Shown here piece by piece: positions 25,013 through 39,289 of a stretch of 64,000 nt of DNA. This stretch comes from Paralichthys olivaceus. Lineage: Eukaryota > Chordata > Actinopteri > Pleuronectiformes > Paralichthyidae. The notes below the pieces were generated by a model. It saw only the letters and a program-made list of their open reading frames with translations. It was not told the origin of the DNA and ran no database searches. Position 1 is the first letter of the stretch. Every line of letters starts with the position of its first letter. The stretch spans positions 20,823,501 to 20,887,500 of the forward strand of contig NC_091107.1 of the NCBI RefSeq assembly GCF_024713975.1. Reading direction: 5' to 3'. Made by a program: the position numbers and the translations under genes.

Positions 25013-25013
<1 letters not shown>

Positions 25014-25966
25014 GGCATGTTGGGACAGTTCAGAGGCCGCACTGTGCTACACCCCCACTTCTCCTACTAATACCATCTGCTAATCCATCTGCAGGATTAC
25101 TGTCCACTGTAATCACTCATCCTCCACACTGACACACCTCACCTCACTCTGCAACTCCTGACTCACTGCACGCTCACACACACCCAAATGTGTCTTGCAT
25201 AAGGTTATTGTGGATTCTTGGGTTATCAGTTTATAGAGATCAGACAGGATGTAGTTGGTTGCCATGGCGATGATGGGGGCTCACTGGGGAAAGGACCACT
25301 GGATCCAGCGATGTCATCGTGGGAATAGAGCAGAGGAGTGTTCGAGTCCACACCAAAATTATTGTGGCTGTGGGTTTTTTAATAGAATGTAACATCAGGT
25401 TTACCATCACTGTGCAGTTATTAGTTATTACCTTTGTTAAGACATAACATCACTAAAATTAAATTTAAAACTTAATTATCCAGTAGGTATTACATTTACT
25501 AAAGGATTTCTCTTTTAAGCTGCAATCAACTTAATTTTCTTATTTTATGCTACATTACATTTCTACTCCACCACATCTTCAGTAACTAACGTGATGAGGT
25601 TATAATGACACCATGTTTCCTTGTAGTTGTGATTCTATGAAAAAGGAGCATCTGGTTTGAGACCTGATTGTAAATAGCAGTTCACTCCAGCTCAACCATG
25701 AATAAAATACATCCTCAGTCTGATGAAGTTTTATTATATGTCAAGTGTTTCATTTACTGCAAAATGAACAGTTTTATATTTGATTTTTTTATTTACATGC
25801 TCAGGATTTTGCTCGGTTGACTCATGTGAACAGTTGCACTCCTGGACTTTGCTGTTCTAAGAGGAGACCTCCACACGCTGTCTCAGCTGGTGGTAACTGA
25901 CTGCTCTAACTGTTTCAATCCTTCACCATGATTCAGACTGTTTGGATTTTCTTTATATTCCTTGTT

Positions 25967-26031
25967 TTTACTGTAAAGCACTTTGTAACTGTGTTCTGAC
26001 ACATGCTCTATAAACAACATTCTTATTAATG
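25967..26031 (+). mobile_element. LINE/SINE-like 3' tail
   Basis: ACTGTAAAGCACTTTGTAAC, then a CTCTATAAACAACATTCTTATT end, resembles the shared 3' tail of fish L2-type LINEs and their SINE partners. The 5' limit is unclear. Confidence 0.5.
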
Positions 26032-26613
26032 GAGCGAACCCTGCGAGCTAGTTCAGGAAGCCAACTCGAGCTGCGCTGCTCCAATCATGTGACACACATC
26101 ATGTGACACACCTCATTTACCACAATCATCTATTATACACACCCACCTTAATAGGCAGCCTATTTAAGCAGAGAGAAATTTCCCATCAACCCCTTTGCTA
26201 GGTAGTATGTTCCCCTACGTCCGCGGAGCTATGGGGAACAGCTCACATTTTTCCAAAGTGCAGGTGTAGAATATGTGTGGAGCCTTACACAAACTGAAAA
26301 TGTTGACAGGTTGATCTGCACCTTCCTCCCTTACACAGTCACACTCATCGACTCAGGAAATACCAAGGTCACACTGGACTTTATGATGACTCAGCGATCT
26401 GAAAGTGCCAACTCTGTCTCATCTTGTAGCAGTGTCTTCGTCTGCAGACGGTCTCATAAAAGAATATGGTTGCTGTGCCAGTGTGTGTCTGTGCCTGTGT
26501 GTCCAGTGTGACAGTATCAACCTAACTGGACTGGAAGGGGGTTGCTGGGGTGGTTATTGTCGGCCTGTGCTGAGCTGCTGGTGGCACCTGGTTTGCACAG
26601 AGGGGATTACGAC

Positions 26614-26619
26614 TGTGTG

Positions 26620-26678
<59 letters not shown>

Positions 26679-26688
26679 TGTGTTTGTG
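26614..26688 (+). repeat. (GT)n microsatellite
   Basis: About 37 GT units with two minor breaks. Confidence 0.97.
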
Positions 26689-27837
26689 AGTGATTGGGGT
26701 TGACAGCAGCCTCTGTACTGCTGGTCGGCCTGCAGATTTAGCCGACCTGTTTTAGACACTGTAATCTGGATTAACCGCAGCAGTGTGTCAGTGGGGAGGA
26801 GGAGCGGAACCTCCCCCACCCTCTGCCCCTTCACCTGCTTCTGCCCCCACTCCTCCTGCTCACATCTCCTCCCTCTGTCTACCTGCCTCCCCCCTCTGTC
26901 CACCTGACGTCCATACTTCTCCTCCTTGAGTCCACATCCTCCTGGACTCCAAGTCAGCCTCCAGTGTGTTGAACACAAACTGTTCCATCTTAAAATAAAA
27001 CGCCTGCTTGCATCATTCTGATTGCGTCTGAGGACAGATTTAGGGGGAAGGGCAGTCGGGCAGGGATTATATCAGCTCAGTCCTCTTCCCTACTTCCCTA
27101 TTTACTGATGCAGCTGCAGGACGAGCTGTTCCAATGTTGGATGAAGACTGGAACACCACCATCAAAATCAAGTAGACAGTGTGTGCATAACATTTATCAT
27201 TTATTTAATGGATCAAATAATTCACCAAAAAAGACACTTATTCTGCATAATTTCACAATCTACATTTTGAAAATTTCACCACACTACATCAATATTATAG
27301 CAATAACTGAATATAACAGATTGTCTGTAAAATAAATACTTGTCAAAAAGTGAAGAAAACATATTTTGAGAGAACAAAAAGCATACTGAAATATCTAATG
27401 AGTTAGAAAAGTTTGTCAAACATTTTCAGAGCATAGGAATATGCACAATATTGCACAGACAGTTACAGAGTTCTCTCTCGATCACATCACTTTCCCACAG
27501 TGCAGTCCAGGAATCGTGTGTTCTCCATGTGGAAACGTGCAGCTTCTGTCTCCATGCTCTCCTCAATCCTCGGTCCACGGTCCTTCCATCTTAGATTCGT
27601 CCTGTCGCCATATTCTCTCCCTTCTGCTTCCTCGTCTTTCTTTTTCCCACTCTTCACACCAACTCGTCCAATTCCCACTTTGTGAGGCTGTCGTCCTCTC
27701 CAGCCTCCTTTCCTGCAGCACCACTGAACGGATTGCTCTGTCTTTCCTCCCTTTATCTGGAGATAAGATACTTACTTTTCAGATAAAGCATATTACGATA
27801 AATCAAATGAGCTTTGTCGGTTTTGTGCATCTGGGTG

Positions 27838-27896
27838 TTTGTGTGTGTGGGTGTGTGTGTGAGTGTGTGTGTGAGTGAGTGTGTGTGTGTGTGTGA
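27838..27896 (+). repeat. imperfect (GT)n microsatellite
   Basis: GT run interrupted by GAGT units. Confidence 0.9.
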
Positions 27897-28289
27897 TTGC
27901 AGCATGTGTATATGCAGCTGTTTTGGAGATAAATGTAATCTGTTAATTATGTGTGAATGAATGTATGACAGCAGATGTGCAGCAGGTAGAATGGAAAAAG
28001 GGGAAAAGGAGAGAGGGATGAGAACTGAAAGGAAAGCGACATTTTCAAAAATATCAAGAATAAAAATACTTGATGCTGCTTAATAGAAATAGAAATAAAT
28101 ATATGTTCTGTTGAAGGTTTACAACACTGGATTTAAACATGGCAGATATACATATTCAACATCCCAAACTAATTTGGTCTTAAATGACGAATGTAGACTG
28201 TACTTTTAAATAATTTCATGTCAACAAAAGCATCATATGTATTTAATGTTAATATTTAAATGTAATATTCATATATTATTTCTTTATAC

Positions 28290-28846
28290 ATTGTATTTGC
28301 TGTTAATCCACATTTATAAACCTCATATCAGATACGATCAAGTACAACATAAGGAAAAAACTTGGGGGAAAAAACAAGTTTGTCACATTGTGAAGCCTGT
28401 TGCTATTTTCCCTGAGTGCGTGTGCGCGGCCACGAGTGGTGGGAGGGGTTTGCTGGAGCCACTTGCTGCCTCTAATTAGCAGCGTGTGCCGGTGAAGGAA
28501 CTCAGTGGAGAGACCTCAGCAAGGCGCACGGGCACCCGGGGGCCACTTCACCTGTGTGAGGACGACTGTGCGAAGAAGAGAGGCACCTGCAACCTGGAGA
28601 AGGTCTGAAGCTCAGCGCGCTCCTCGGTGTCTGCTGGTGCTAAACTCACAGAAGCTGAACCCGCAGCTTTAAACAGAAAAGAAAAGAAAAAGTGTACTTT
28701 TCTCCTTTGCGCACTCGCTCCGGTGCGCACCGCTCCTCTGTGGCGCAGAGACTCGTTGGCACAGCTGAGCTCTGAGGGGCCCTCGGCTGCTGTGTTGCGT
28801 GTCCGACCTACAAGTCAGCGCCGGGACTTAAAAGCCTGCTGTAAGG
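28290..28846 (+). promoter_or_regulatory. crx: crx upstream region and 5' UTR
   Basis: GC content and CpG density rise from about 28400 to 28840. A CTAATTAG palindrome, a target of RAX/VSX/LHX-class homeodomains, lies at about 28472-28479, and a TAATCC, the K50 homeodomain (OTX/CRX) site, at 28304-28309. Both are short motifs, so function is inference. The transcription start is not defined. Confidence 0.4.
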
Positions 28847-31015
28847 ATGATGTCCTACATAAAGCAACCCCATTACACCATGAACGGGTTAAATTTGCCT
28901 GGACCCGGAATGGATGTGCTCCACACAACCGTCGCTTATCCATGTAAGTATAAACCGGTAAATATAACGGATATATAGATCGTATACTTTCTTTTACTTA
29001 TACTTTCTGGCTTTTTATTTTAGGACGCATTTGTCTCTTTAGTATTCTACAGAATAAAGTCTGTGCAGCGCTGAAGCCAAACGAGAAGTAAATAAGAGTA
29101 TATATTTGTTTCATGAGGGTTGGTGCGCTGATGTTGTATAATAATGATCACATGGTGAAATGTTATAATCATTGTCTGTTGCGTTGATGTGAGATTAAAA
29201 AACAAACAGTATTGAAGAGTATTATTTCATTATTGCTTTCCTTATGATTTGATGAAAAGTTCATCATTTCCATACGATTTATTATGATGTGAATTTCTAT
29301 GGGAGATGTAGTTTATTAGTAAAAAAGTGCAGACGCGCACATACGCAGATTGTAGGTTCAGATGTGAAGCAGATACATTGAACCTATTGAAACGCAGATG
29401 ATCTGTCCTCGCTCTGAGTTCAGCGTCAGGAAATATATATTTGTTGATGTCTTTTATGTGTTTATCACATTTCACCTCACAGTTTTCACATCGATCAAAC
29501 ACAAAGGTTCACACTTGGAGACACTTGATACCATAATGCCAAGTGCAGGTGACTAAATCTAATAATTGCTCACTATACTCGTTTTGAAACAAATACACCA
29601 AGGCTGTTGGCTGTGTGTGTGTAGATATATGAAACTGTACAAACCATTGTAAAATTAATAAAATGCAACTGTATCCCCCCTCTTATGGGAAACTGTTACT
29701 CTGTAAAGAAGCAGTAATTATTATGTTGATTTATTATCATAAGCAAATATATTCTCCTTCTTAGTCCCAAGCAGTAGAGAAAACAATTCAGGATCACAAA
29801 CAGTACGCGTGAGGTTTTCATCAGTATATTCATTTGTGTGTCATCCTTACACAGCTGAGAAACAACCAGACTCCAAATGATCACTGCTCAAAATGCCAAA
29901 TTTCATTTGTTCTGAGTTGTGCTCATACTTCACATCATCTCTCCATCACCACCAGTATAATAACCCTTTCTCTCTCCCCTCTGTGTCACTTGGGTTCGCA
30001 GCCACTCCCCGCAAGCAGCGCAGGGAGCGCACCACCTTTACTCGGACACAGCTGGACATCCTGGAGGCGCTGTTCTCCAAGACCCGCTACCCAGACATCT
30101 TCATGAGGGAGGAGGTGGCCCTCAAGATCAACCTGCCGGAGTCACGTGTGCAGGTACAGGAGAAGTAGGCTATGGCCATGATAATGGTCATATACCGTTC
30201 AGTGTTTGTGGATTGCAGACTTTAAAGTTTGAAGGTAACCAGCTGCAGACCGAGGCCTGCTCAGTCGCTTGTGGTGCATCACTTCAGATATATCTGATTT
30301 CACACGCGTCCCCTCTCACCTCTGTACCTCACTCATAGCGTGCTAACGCGTGTTTTTTTCATCTTTGCATCTCCAGGTTTGGTTTAAAAACCGCCGGGCC
30401 AAGTGCCGCCAGCAGCAGCAGCAGAGCAGTGGCCAGTCCAAGCCGCGCCCTCCCAAGAAGAAGGCCTCTCCAGTGCAGGAGCCCAACGCCCCTGATCCTG
30501 TCCCCAACCCGTCTAGCTCCTACAGCCCCTCCTCTGTCCAGTCAGGGCCCAGCCTGGCACCGAGCTCCAGCACTGGAAACACAGCTGTGTCCATCTGGAG
30601 CCCGGCCATGTCACCCCTGCCTGACCCCCTGGCTTCTTCCTCAGCCCAGTGCATGCAGCGGCCCTCACCTTACCCCATGAGCTATGGCCAGCCATCGGCT
30701 TACACCCAAGGCTACGCCAGCACCACCTCCTACTTCACTGGCTTGGACTGCAGTGCCTACCTGTCCCCCATGCACTCGCAGCTGTCGGGCACAGGGGGCG
30801 CTCTCAGCCCCATCACCGTGCCCTCAATGGGGGGCTCTTTAAGTCAGTCCCCGGCCTCCCTGTCCTCACAGGGCTACAGCACAGCCTCCTCCCTGGGCTT
30901 CACCTCTGTTGACTGCCTGGACTACAAGGACCAGCAGGCCTGGAAACTGGGCTTCACCACAATGGACTGTCTGGACCACAAAGACCAAAACTCCTGGAAG
31001 TTCCAGGTGCTCTAG
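28847..31015 (+). CDS. crx: Crx/Otx5 paired-class homeodomain transcription factor (3 coding exons, 295 aa)
   Basis: Crx/Otx5 drives photoreceptor and pineal gene expression by binding TAATCC-type sites (family knowledge). Coding exons are 28847-28943, 30002-30153 and 30377-31015; joined they give 888 nt with consensus splice sites. The N-terminus, [19 protein letters not shown], is the OTX-family start and closest to the Crx/Otx5 type. The homeodomain spans about residues 38-97 ([10 protein letters not shown] to VWFKNRRAK), is split by an intron between Q and V as in other Otx genes, and has lysine at position 50. A glutamine run, a Ser/Pro-rich region and a tandem OTX tail follow: [17 protein letters not shown], then [21 protein letters not shown] without its last residue. 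The linked genes kptn and nova2 match human CRX neighbours, favouring crx over otx1/otx2. Confidence 0.93.
28944..30001 (+). other. crx: crx intron 1
   Basis: AT-rich, starting GTAAGT and ending TTCGCAG. No exon or repeat recognised. Confidence 0.85.
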
Positions 31016-31660
31016 GAAGCGAGAGAGAACTTGTTAAAGTGTGTCAAACATGTGTCAAACATGTCATGTGTGTCAGTGAGTTCTGTGTGAGATAGTTTGA
31101 GGCATGTTCTGCCCGAGGACTTGTTATCCTTGATTCTCAGTTTCTTGTTTGTAAGATTTTGTTTGATTTTCTAAAGTTGATCTCTGTAGAGATGCATTTC
31201 ACGACGAGAGGACAGTAACTGTCACGTACGCAGCCCGACTGCAATCCATGTCTGGTCTCCTCTTCATGTTCCGTTCACCAAGGCAACAAAAGCCTCGAAA
31301 AGCGTTTTCAGGAGAAGACGAGCGGAGGCACTGATCCATCTCTCCCCGTGTGACGTGACTGTTCGACATGAACTCTACACCTTGTTTGAAACCTACATTA
31401 TCATATAGTGAAAGATACTTTAACGTGAAGGGGCTCCCGAGTCCTTTAGGTCACTTCCTCTTTCAGGGTTAATTTATTTGAAGCTATTTATTATTATGTT
31501 ATCCTATACCATACATATGTAACTGGTTGCTTTTAGATCGTTTTGAATTTTCGTGTTGCGTGTTAAGGTGTTAGTTTCAACATTCTGATCTGTTCAGTGA
31601 AACGTTAGACCCTCTGTTTTAGTTGTGTGACACATTAAAGTAATTCAGTCTTTCCATGTC
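31016..31660 (+). other. crx: crx 3' UTR with candidate poly(A) signal
   Basis: The first plausible signal downstream of the TAG is ATTAAA at 31634-31639, giving a 3' UTR of about 0.63 kb. Inferred from sequence only. Confidence 0.45.
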
Positions 31661-33349
31661 TGTGCAGTGCTAATCATTGAGACCGTGTGCTTTGAAACGA
31701 GTGGTGGTTTGGTTATGGATGCTGACGCAGGAGACAGTTGGGAGGTGATGCAGAGTGAGGGGTCAGCGGAGAGTGGATGTGAAGTGTCCGTGTTCTCAGC
31801 TCTGCGGCCGTCATCTTCGTCATATGGCCTGCACGTCTTGGTTATTTTTGTTTATCTGATTCTGGGAGTGTCTCAATCCTCTTAGCCTCCCTTCAGCAAT
31901 GCCCTAAGTGAATTAGTTAGGATTATTGCCCTCTGTCTCTCACCCACCTCAGCCACTCCTCCCCCCCCCCTCACCTTTTCCGGGCTCTCCCCTCACTTTT
32001 TTCCTCCCTCCATCTTTTCTATCTTTGTCCACTTCTCCTCCCTCTGCAGTATCTCTTCTTTCTACCTCTGCCTGTTTCCTCTCCTCAGGAGTTCTGCCTT
32101 TTTGTGGTCTTCACTCACATCCCACTCGCCCGAAATAAAACGTTCAAAACATGCAGGTCTTCGACAGCAGTGAAGTTTATCGAAGCTTTTTCACGACAGT
32201 TGTTTTTCGTGAACTGTTCCAATTCTCACACGTGTCCATCAGCTCAGTGGTTCCCTGTCTTTCTACCCCTGTTGCCCCCCCACCACCACCACTGCACCAA
32301 TCTCCCCAAATTCCTCTGATAACTTGGTAATCCTCACATGACCTGATTACTGCCATGCAAACTTAACCATCACATCAAACGTGTGAATATATTTTTATTG
32401 GTGTGTGTATTCTGAGAGTTTGTGTCGAAGGTGCACAGAGGATTCATCGTCAGTTACTTAATAATTGTGCTCTTCCAACACAACAGACGCATTTGACCAC
32501 ACTCTCATGATTTCATGACATTTTCTTTTGCTGAAGAGAAATGTTTTTCCCTTTGAGCTCAGTCATCGTAAATATTTAATACATTTAGATTATTGTTCGA
32601 GATCCAATAAATTTAAGTGACGTAAATGTTTCTTTACAGCTCAATGAATATAAAAGAGTTAATTATGACGACTGTTCTGCTGATACTTGAGAAGAAACCA
32701 AATGTTTGTTGCCATGTAAATCATATCTAATCTCCGTGCTCACATTTATTTAGTATAACCTGAGATCTGTTGCACAGAGTGGAGTAACCGGGTGGCCAGA
32801 GACATTTCAGAGCATTTTCCTGCACTCAACACTGACCTAATCCCACTCTGTGCTGGGTTTAATCCCTCCACCCTCCCTCCCCGTGGTGTGATTGGTTAAT
32901 CCCTGCGTCTGTGCGCCCTGGTTGGTTAACCCCTCTTGGAGGGTGCAGTGCACTTGTAATCTTCCCCCTCAGCACTGAGAGTTTCAGACAGACATTTGTG
33001 CTGTAATCCCAGGGAGCAGCAGATGTGATGGGGGATGGACAGCACGGAGCAGACCTTGAGGAAGGTGAACGCAGGAAGAGAAAAACACGGCACGGTGTGA
33101 GAAGGAGACACACAGGCCCCTGTGTATTTTTTTTTACCAAACATCAATGCAAACAAAAAAAAATTAAAAGTTGAGAAGAAATATGTTCAAAAGGCAGAAA
33201 CTCTGGTTGCTGCTGGTTGTAAAAAGAAAGCTTTGATAACAGCTCTATATTATTTGTGCTGGTCATCATCATGTGGGGCCAGGCAAAGTTCATGTATTGT
33301 AACGAGCGATTACATCTACCTGGATGGGTCTTAATCCACCCGTGGAGTT

Positions 33350-33890
33350 CACTCACCGGCCACTTTATTAGGCACACTTGTTCAATTGCTTGTTAACACA
33401 AATAGCTAATCAGCCAATCACATGGCAGCAAGTCAATGCATTTAGGCATCTACACGTGGTGAAGACGACTTGCTGGAGTTCAAACCGAGGATCCGAATGG
33501 GGAAGAAAAAGGGGATTTAAGTGTCTTTGAACGTGGCATGGTTGTTGGTGCCAGACGAGCTGGTCTGAGTATTTCAAAAACTGTTTATCTAGTGTACTGG
33601 GATTTTCACGCACAGCCATCTCTGGGGTTTACAGAGAATGGTCCGAAAAAGAGAAAACATTCAGTGAGTGGCAGTTGCGTGGACGAAAATGCCTTGTTGA
33701 TGTCAGAGGTCAGAGGAGAATGGGCAGAGTGGTTCAAGATGATAGAGAGGCAACAGTGACTCAAATAACCACTCGTTACAACCAAGGTTTGCACAATACC
33801 ATCTCTGAACACACAACATGTTAAAGCTTGAAGCAGATGGGCTACAGCAGCAGACGACCACACCAGGTGCCCCTCCTGTCAGCTAAGGTG
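33350..33890 (+). mobile_element. truncated Tc1/mariner copy with transposase remnant
   Basis: It opens with the terminal sequence CCGGCCACTTTATTAGGCAC, characteristic of a widespread vertebrate Tc1-like family. A transposase beginning near 33497 is frameshifted within its first codons. The following piece reads FERGMVVGARRAGLSIS, the helix-turn-helix part, then loses frame again, and in another frame VTQITTRYN-type sequence follows. It stops at about 33890 before the catalytic region and has no right end. Confidence 0.82.
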
Positions 33891-35587
33891 TAAGATTTAG
33901 GTGAAAGGGAACTATTGTGCAGAATAATCCTCATGATGTTTTCACTAGTTCGTTTGCTCTAAATTGTATGAATTGTAGTTTTCTTTCCCCCAGAAAAGGC
34001 CCTTTATATTTAAATACTTTATATTTACATCGAGGGGACCCGGCGGCTTTAAACACCCTGGTGTGTTGTTACCCCTGCTGACTGCTGATAACCTCTGACA
34101 CAGCAACGTGTAGAAAAAAACGTACGGTGGATGTTACCGAAATGGAAATACAATAGCATGTGTACAGTGAGTGACAAAGATATCTTTAACATGTTGATTA
34201 AGTTGACTTTAAAACGTATTCTCACCCTGAAGCACCTCTGCAGCCGTAACTCATACCTGGTGTTAAGTTTCATTTGAGAAAACAAAGACAGTTTGAGGCA
34301 TGTGATGCTCCTCTCTATTACAACCACGCCAAGTAGGTTTTTTAAATGACTAAATAAATATGAAGAAAGTTATTAAGATAGTATAGTGAAGTGCAGTAAG
34401 TCAAGAGGTGGACACAGGACACAGTGGTACGAACCCAGCTCTTTGGGCAACATACTGAACCCCAAATCTGCCCCGGACCACTGTGCGACACTGTGTGATA
34501 TAAAAAGTGTGTATTATAGTAACTCTGCAAGAATGTGTGAAGGACTTGAAGTGTGGAGTACTTTGAGTGGTGGATAAGAAGTATAAATACTGTCTATTTT
34601 CCATTTACAGGATTCAAACTGAGTGGAGATCATCTAAAACAACTTCCTCTGTACATGTGCAAATGTGTTCATTCTTTGTACATCATCTCAGAAACATATG
34701 GCAATATGCAGTTCATGCAATTAGAGCCCCAGTGAGCCAGCTCCATTCTTACAATGTGAGCTGCATACTTGACATCAGCAGCAGATATACCTCCTCCTTT
34801 GTGTCTGTTTCCCAGCCCGAGCTGGGTGAAGACCTCCCTCAGCTTTACCTCTGATGGGCTTGTAGTTACTTTGTTAGTTGGGTAGGTTTGGTATAGGCAT
34901 GAAGAGTGATGATTTGTTAGGGTAAGTATATAACAGAAGAAAAAATAAAATATTATAACATGAGGCAGGATCTGGTCTCGTCCCAACTATGGCAGGAGAT
35001 AAAAAATAATGGTCCAGGTTTAACATCTATTGAAACAATTGTTGATGCCAGTGTCAAAATAAACCCCACAGCAAAACGACAATATACAACATACCAATTA
35101 TAATAAAAAGGCCCCAAAGCAAGTTTCTTACAATATTACATGTGGAATTTACATTAGCTCATGTTCTCTTCATGTTTTCCTTGCACATAAGAAAGAGGTT
35201 GATTTGAATGTTGCACTCATTGAAAACAGAAACATTGAGATGCTCCATTTAAGTAGAAATATCATCCCCAAAGGTATAACAAGTATAAATCAACGTGTAT
35301 AAGGTGTCTAATACACATTTTATATTATTTGCTGGTTTAATTTAGTGAAAGAATGCATTTAATAATAAGTCGGAATTTACTCTTCGTGCTCATAATAATG
35401 TAAAAAGTTAACTATAGCTGCAACTATACCACAACTTGTAGTGGAATGAAAAGTCCTGTCCTCAGCAGTCCTCAGAAATATAGCGGAGTAGAAATACAAA
35501 CCAGTATATTAAATGCTCAAGTATAATACAAGTACCTCACTACTGAGGTGTGCAGGATGTGTGTAGTCTGTTCTAACAGAGATGCCT

Positions 35588-35603
35588 CCACTAGAGGGCG
35601 CTG
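35588..35603 (+). promoter_or_regulatory. consensus-like CTCF site
   Basis: CCACTAGAGGGCGCTG fits the CTCF core CCASYAGRKGGCRS at essentially every position, in the plus orientation. It lies between crx and H3.3. Binding is inferred from motif alone. Confidence 0.6.
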
Positions 35604-36356
35604 CCACTTCTCTCCATATTTGAATTTGCCTATATTTACATTGGATCATCAATACAGCCCAAAAGAAAGTGCCTGTGCCTGTGCTTTACTTTGATCACAT
35701 ATAAATTTCAACTATACTCAAAATAAATATTTGATGTTTTAAGATATATAATGCTAAAAATGGCCTTTGAAACATTTCAAAGAGACAGATTTGTCCTGCT
35801 GAACTATGTGATCGGTCACAATGTGTGAATAAACAGTATACATGCTACAGGCCTCGATGAAATATCATAAGTTACAGACAGAATCAGCTCTATTCTATTT
35901 ATTTGTAAACAGGTTTCCCAGTTCCAGATCATTGCGACTGGAACAAATGATCAGTGATTGAAAAATGATTGACCTGGGAGAATCTGGTTGTTAAAGTCAC
36001 ACTCATTAAAGCAAGTGGAGCTAAAAACTGTCAGTGATTCAGAGTTGAATCATACTGACTTGCCAGCTACAGACACAATATACTGACTAAAACAATTGGC
36101 ATTGTGTAAGTTTGAGCCAAGTTGAATGAGTCAGGTTCTTGTCATTTTCAACACTAGTATCCAGTGAGCACAGACAGTTGGAGTCTGTGTTGTGTCTGTT
36201 GTTAAAGGTCTCCACCTTGTGGTCATTTAGTTCTCCTACAATGATAAAAAGTGCAGCACATGGCTCTTGTGTCCAACCTCTCTTTTGGAAAGTCACAGTA
36301 TCACATCAGATCCCCGCTCTTCCAAAAATAAATAAATCACACCGGCTGCCACCACT

Positions 36357-37635
36357 TTATTCTAACACCTATTTATTACCACCATAATATGAGAAATTTG
36401 GAAAATACAAAGATCAGCTTATTTATACGTCAGAAAATCTTGAGGAATAAGAAAAATATAAAAGAAAACAAATATGAGGTTATATTGTGTATCACAAATT
36501 TTGAGAAAGGGACAGATTATATGCTCAGATCTACAGAGTGCAGGAGACGCAGACCCTAAACATGCAGAGTGTAGCTTTCACTATGATTCTATTCATACTG
36601 TTGTGACAAGTCTAAAGCCTATCTGATAAACATGGAGAGACAGAAGCCTATAATGTGATGACTGATCTACAGAGAACAATTGAGTGGATGGGGAGATGGT
36701 AAAACACCGCCCCCTGTGGCTGCTGTTAGGAGAGAAGTTGCATTGGAAAACAAAGAAGCCCTTCTGATTTTCTACAATACATCAGATCACTGTAAAAAAA
36801 AACAAAAAAAAACTGACAACCACGTTGACAATATCAATTTCTTTTTCTCTTAATTTGATGATTTTGGATGTGGTAGAGGAAGAGATGCTTATCCATGATT
36901 TATATGCATTAAAAAAAATAGACACCATATCCACAATGATAATCAATATTCTTAAGCAACCAAGAGATTCTTGTCTGTTGCGCACAAGTTGCTTTGAAGA
37001 TCAGAGCTCACACGTCCACACAAACACACCAACAGACCAGCATCCCCTCCCACTTACAGATCACTGAGGTGAAGGAGGTGCAGCGAGCCGTCGGGCTGAG
37101 TGTAGAGGGACGGACTGAGTGTAGAGGGGAGGAGGGTGTCCAGTTGGACAAAGGCCTGGGGACTAGTTTTAATAGCACCCTGCTGTGGAAGTTGCAGCTC
37201 CCCTTAAGCAGACTAGCCCCTCGGTCATGCCCCTCTGATTTACCTGTGTGCCACACAAACTGCACCTACCGGCCCCCCACCCTAGACAAATCCAGGTGAG
37301 CTCACGGGTGGGATTCATGTTTTGAAGTACCACCCAAACCCTGTGATGCCTGATTGAGCATGTGTGCACTTGTGAGTCTGATCTGCAAAACTTTTTACAT
37401 GCACGAAAAAGGTACCCTAAAACATTTGGTGAGGACATAAAAAAAAAAAAACTATGAGAGACCAGACTTCAACATATTTCTATCTCTTCATAATCAGGGT
37501 TACGCTAAAGTCTACTGAGAAGCTGGACAGGCTGGGGAGAGAGGGGGTGGGGTGAGATGAGGCAGGTGGGTGGGGTAGAATGAAGGAAGGAGGGCAGGGA
37601 CAGGTAGAGAGAAACAGGAACATCAGGGAGGCCGT
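36357..37635 (-). other. possible H3.3 3' UTR
   Basis: AATAAA signals on the minus strand at 36357-36362 and at about 36371-36376 would give a 3' UTR of about 1.27 kb, in the range of long polyadenylated H3.3 transcripts. No histone stem-loop (the signature of replication-dependent genes) was noticed after the stop codon. The extent is uncertain. Confidence 0.35.
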
Positions 37636-38749
<1,114 letters not shown>

Positions 38750-39107
38750 TCACCTGAATGCGAATATGAACAAGAGGAATCCTATACATTAGTTTATGAT
38801 GTAGTTCATATTATTTCTCCCGGACCTGACATTAAGCGTACACCCTCAGCTCGGGATATTTAGTTTACAGTTTCACAGCTAAAGTTAACTGTTGATTGAA
38901 TTATACACATCTACTCAGAAACAACAGCATTGGTGTCTTCATCGTGGTCAAGGTTACTTTATTTGTGTCCCTTGGGAGAACAAGTGTTTTGGGAATTGCT
39001 GCATTAAATAGGACACGTGTGCAAATTTAAGTTCTTGACCTTATTATGTTATGATCTGGCTCTTGAATTGGACCGAACTGAATATCTTGTATACAATCCC
39101 TTCTTCA

Positions 39108-39187
39108 TTTTGCCATGGACTTTTGTATACATCACTTTGTAACTCCGTTTAGATAAGTGCTAAACAAATAAAGTAGTTATTATTATA
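39108..39187 (+). mobile_element. LINE/SINE-like 3' tail
   Basis: CACTTTGTAACTCCGTTTAG, GTGCTAAACAAATAAAG and a TTATTATTAT end resemble the L2-type 3' tail also seen near 25.97 kb. Confidence 0.55.
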
Positions 39188-39289
39188 ACCCAAATAAATC
39201 CTCTCGTGTTGATGTTATCACAGACGCTAACCCTCAGCTAACAGGCTGTCACGTTCAGTGTTGTTGTTGCTCTGGCAGCGGCACAGACA

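Larger units (their letters stand above)
23111..28480. other. intergenic region between kptn and crx, no gene seen
   Basis: Divergent spacer between kptn (minus) and crx (plus). It contains a CTCF-like site near 23529, a (CTG)15 array, a LINE/SINE-like tail near 25.97 kb and two GT arrays. Open frames at 26607-26978 and 27441-27878 are low-complexity or unremarkable and show no domain. Confidence 0.65.
31661..36356. other. intergenic region between crx and H3.3, no gene seen
   Basis: Convergent spacer between crx (plus) and the H3.3 gene (minus). It includes a pyrimidine-rich stretch at about 31930-32110, a Tc1-like fragment (33350-33890) and CTCF-like sites from 35588 onward. No open frame here has a recognisable domain apart from the transposase remnant. 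Confidence 0.65.

Noticed and set aside
24898..25083. Poly-alanine protein from the CTG repeat
   Set aside because: A 61-codon frame without homology; poly-alanine follows trivially from reading CTG repeats as GCT.
27441..27878. 145-codon plus-strand frame and its minus-strand partner upstream of crx
   Set aside because: No recognisable domain, ends in a GT repeat, and no splice or promoter context.
28847..31015. Call as otx1 or otx2
   Set aside because: The OTX start and tail are shared, but the [25 protein letters not shown] leader and kptn/nova2 neighbours fit crx/otx5 better.
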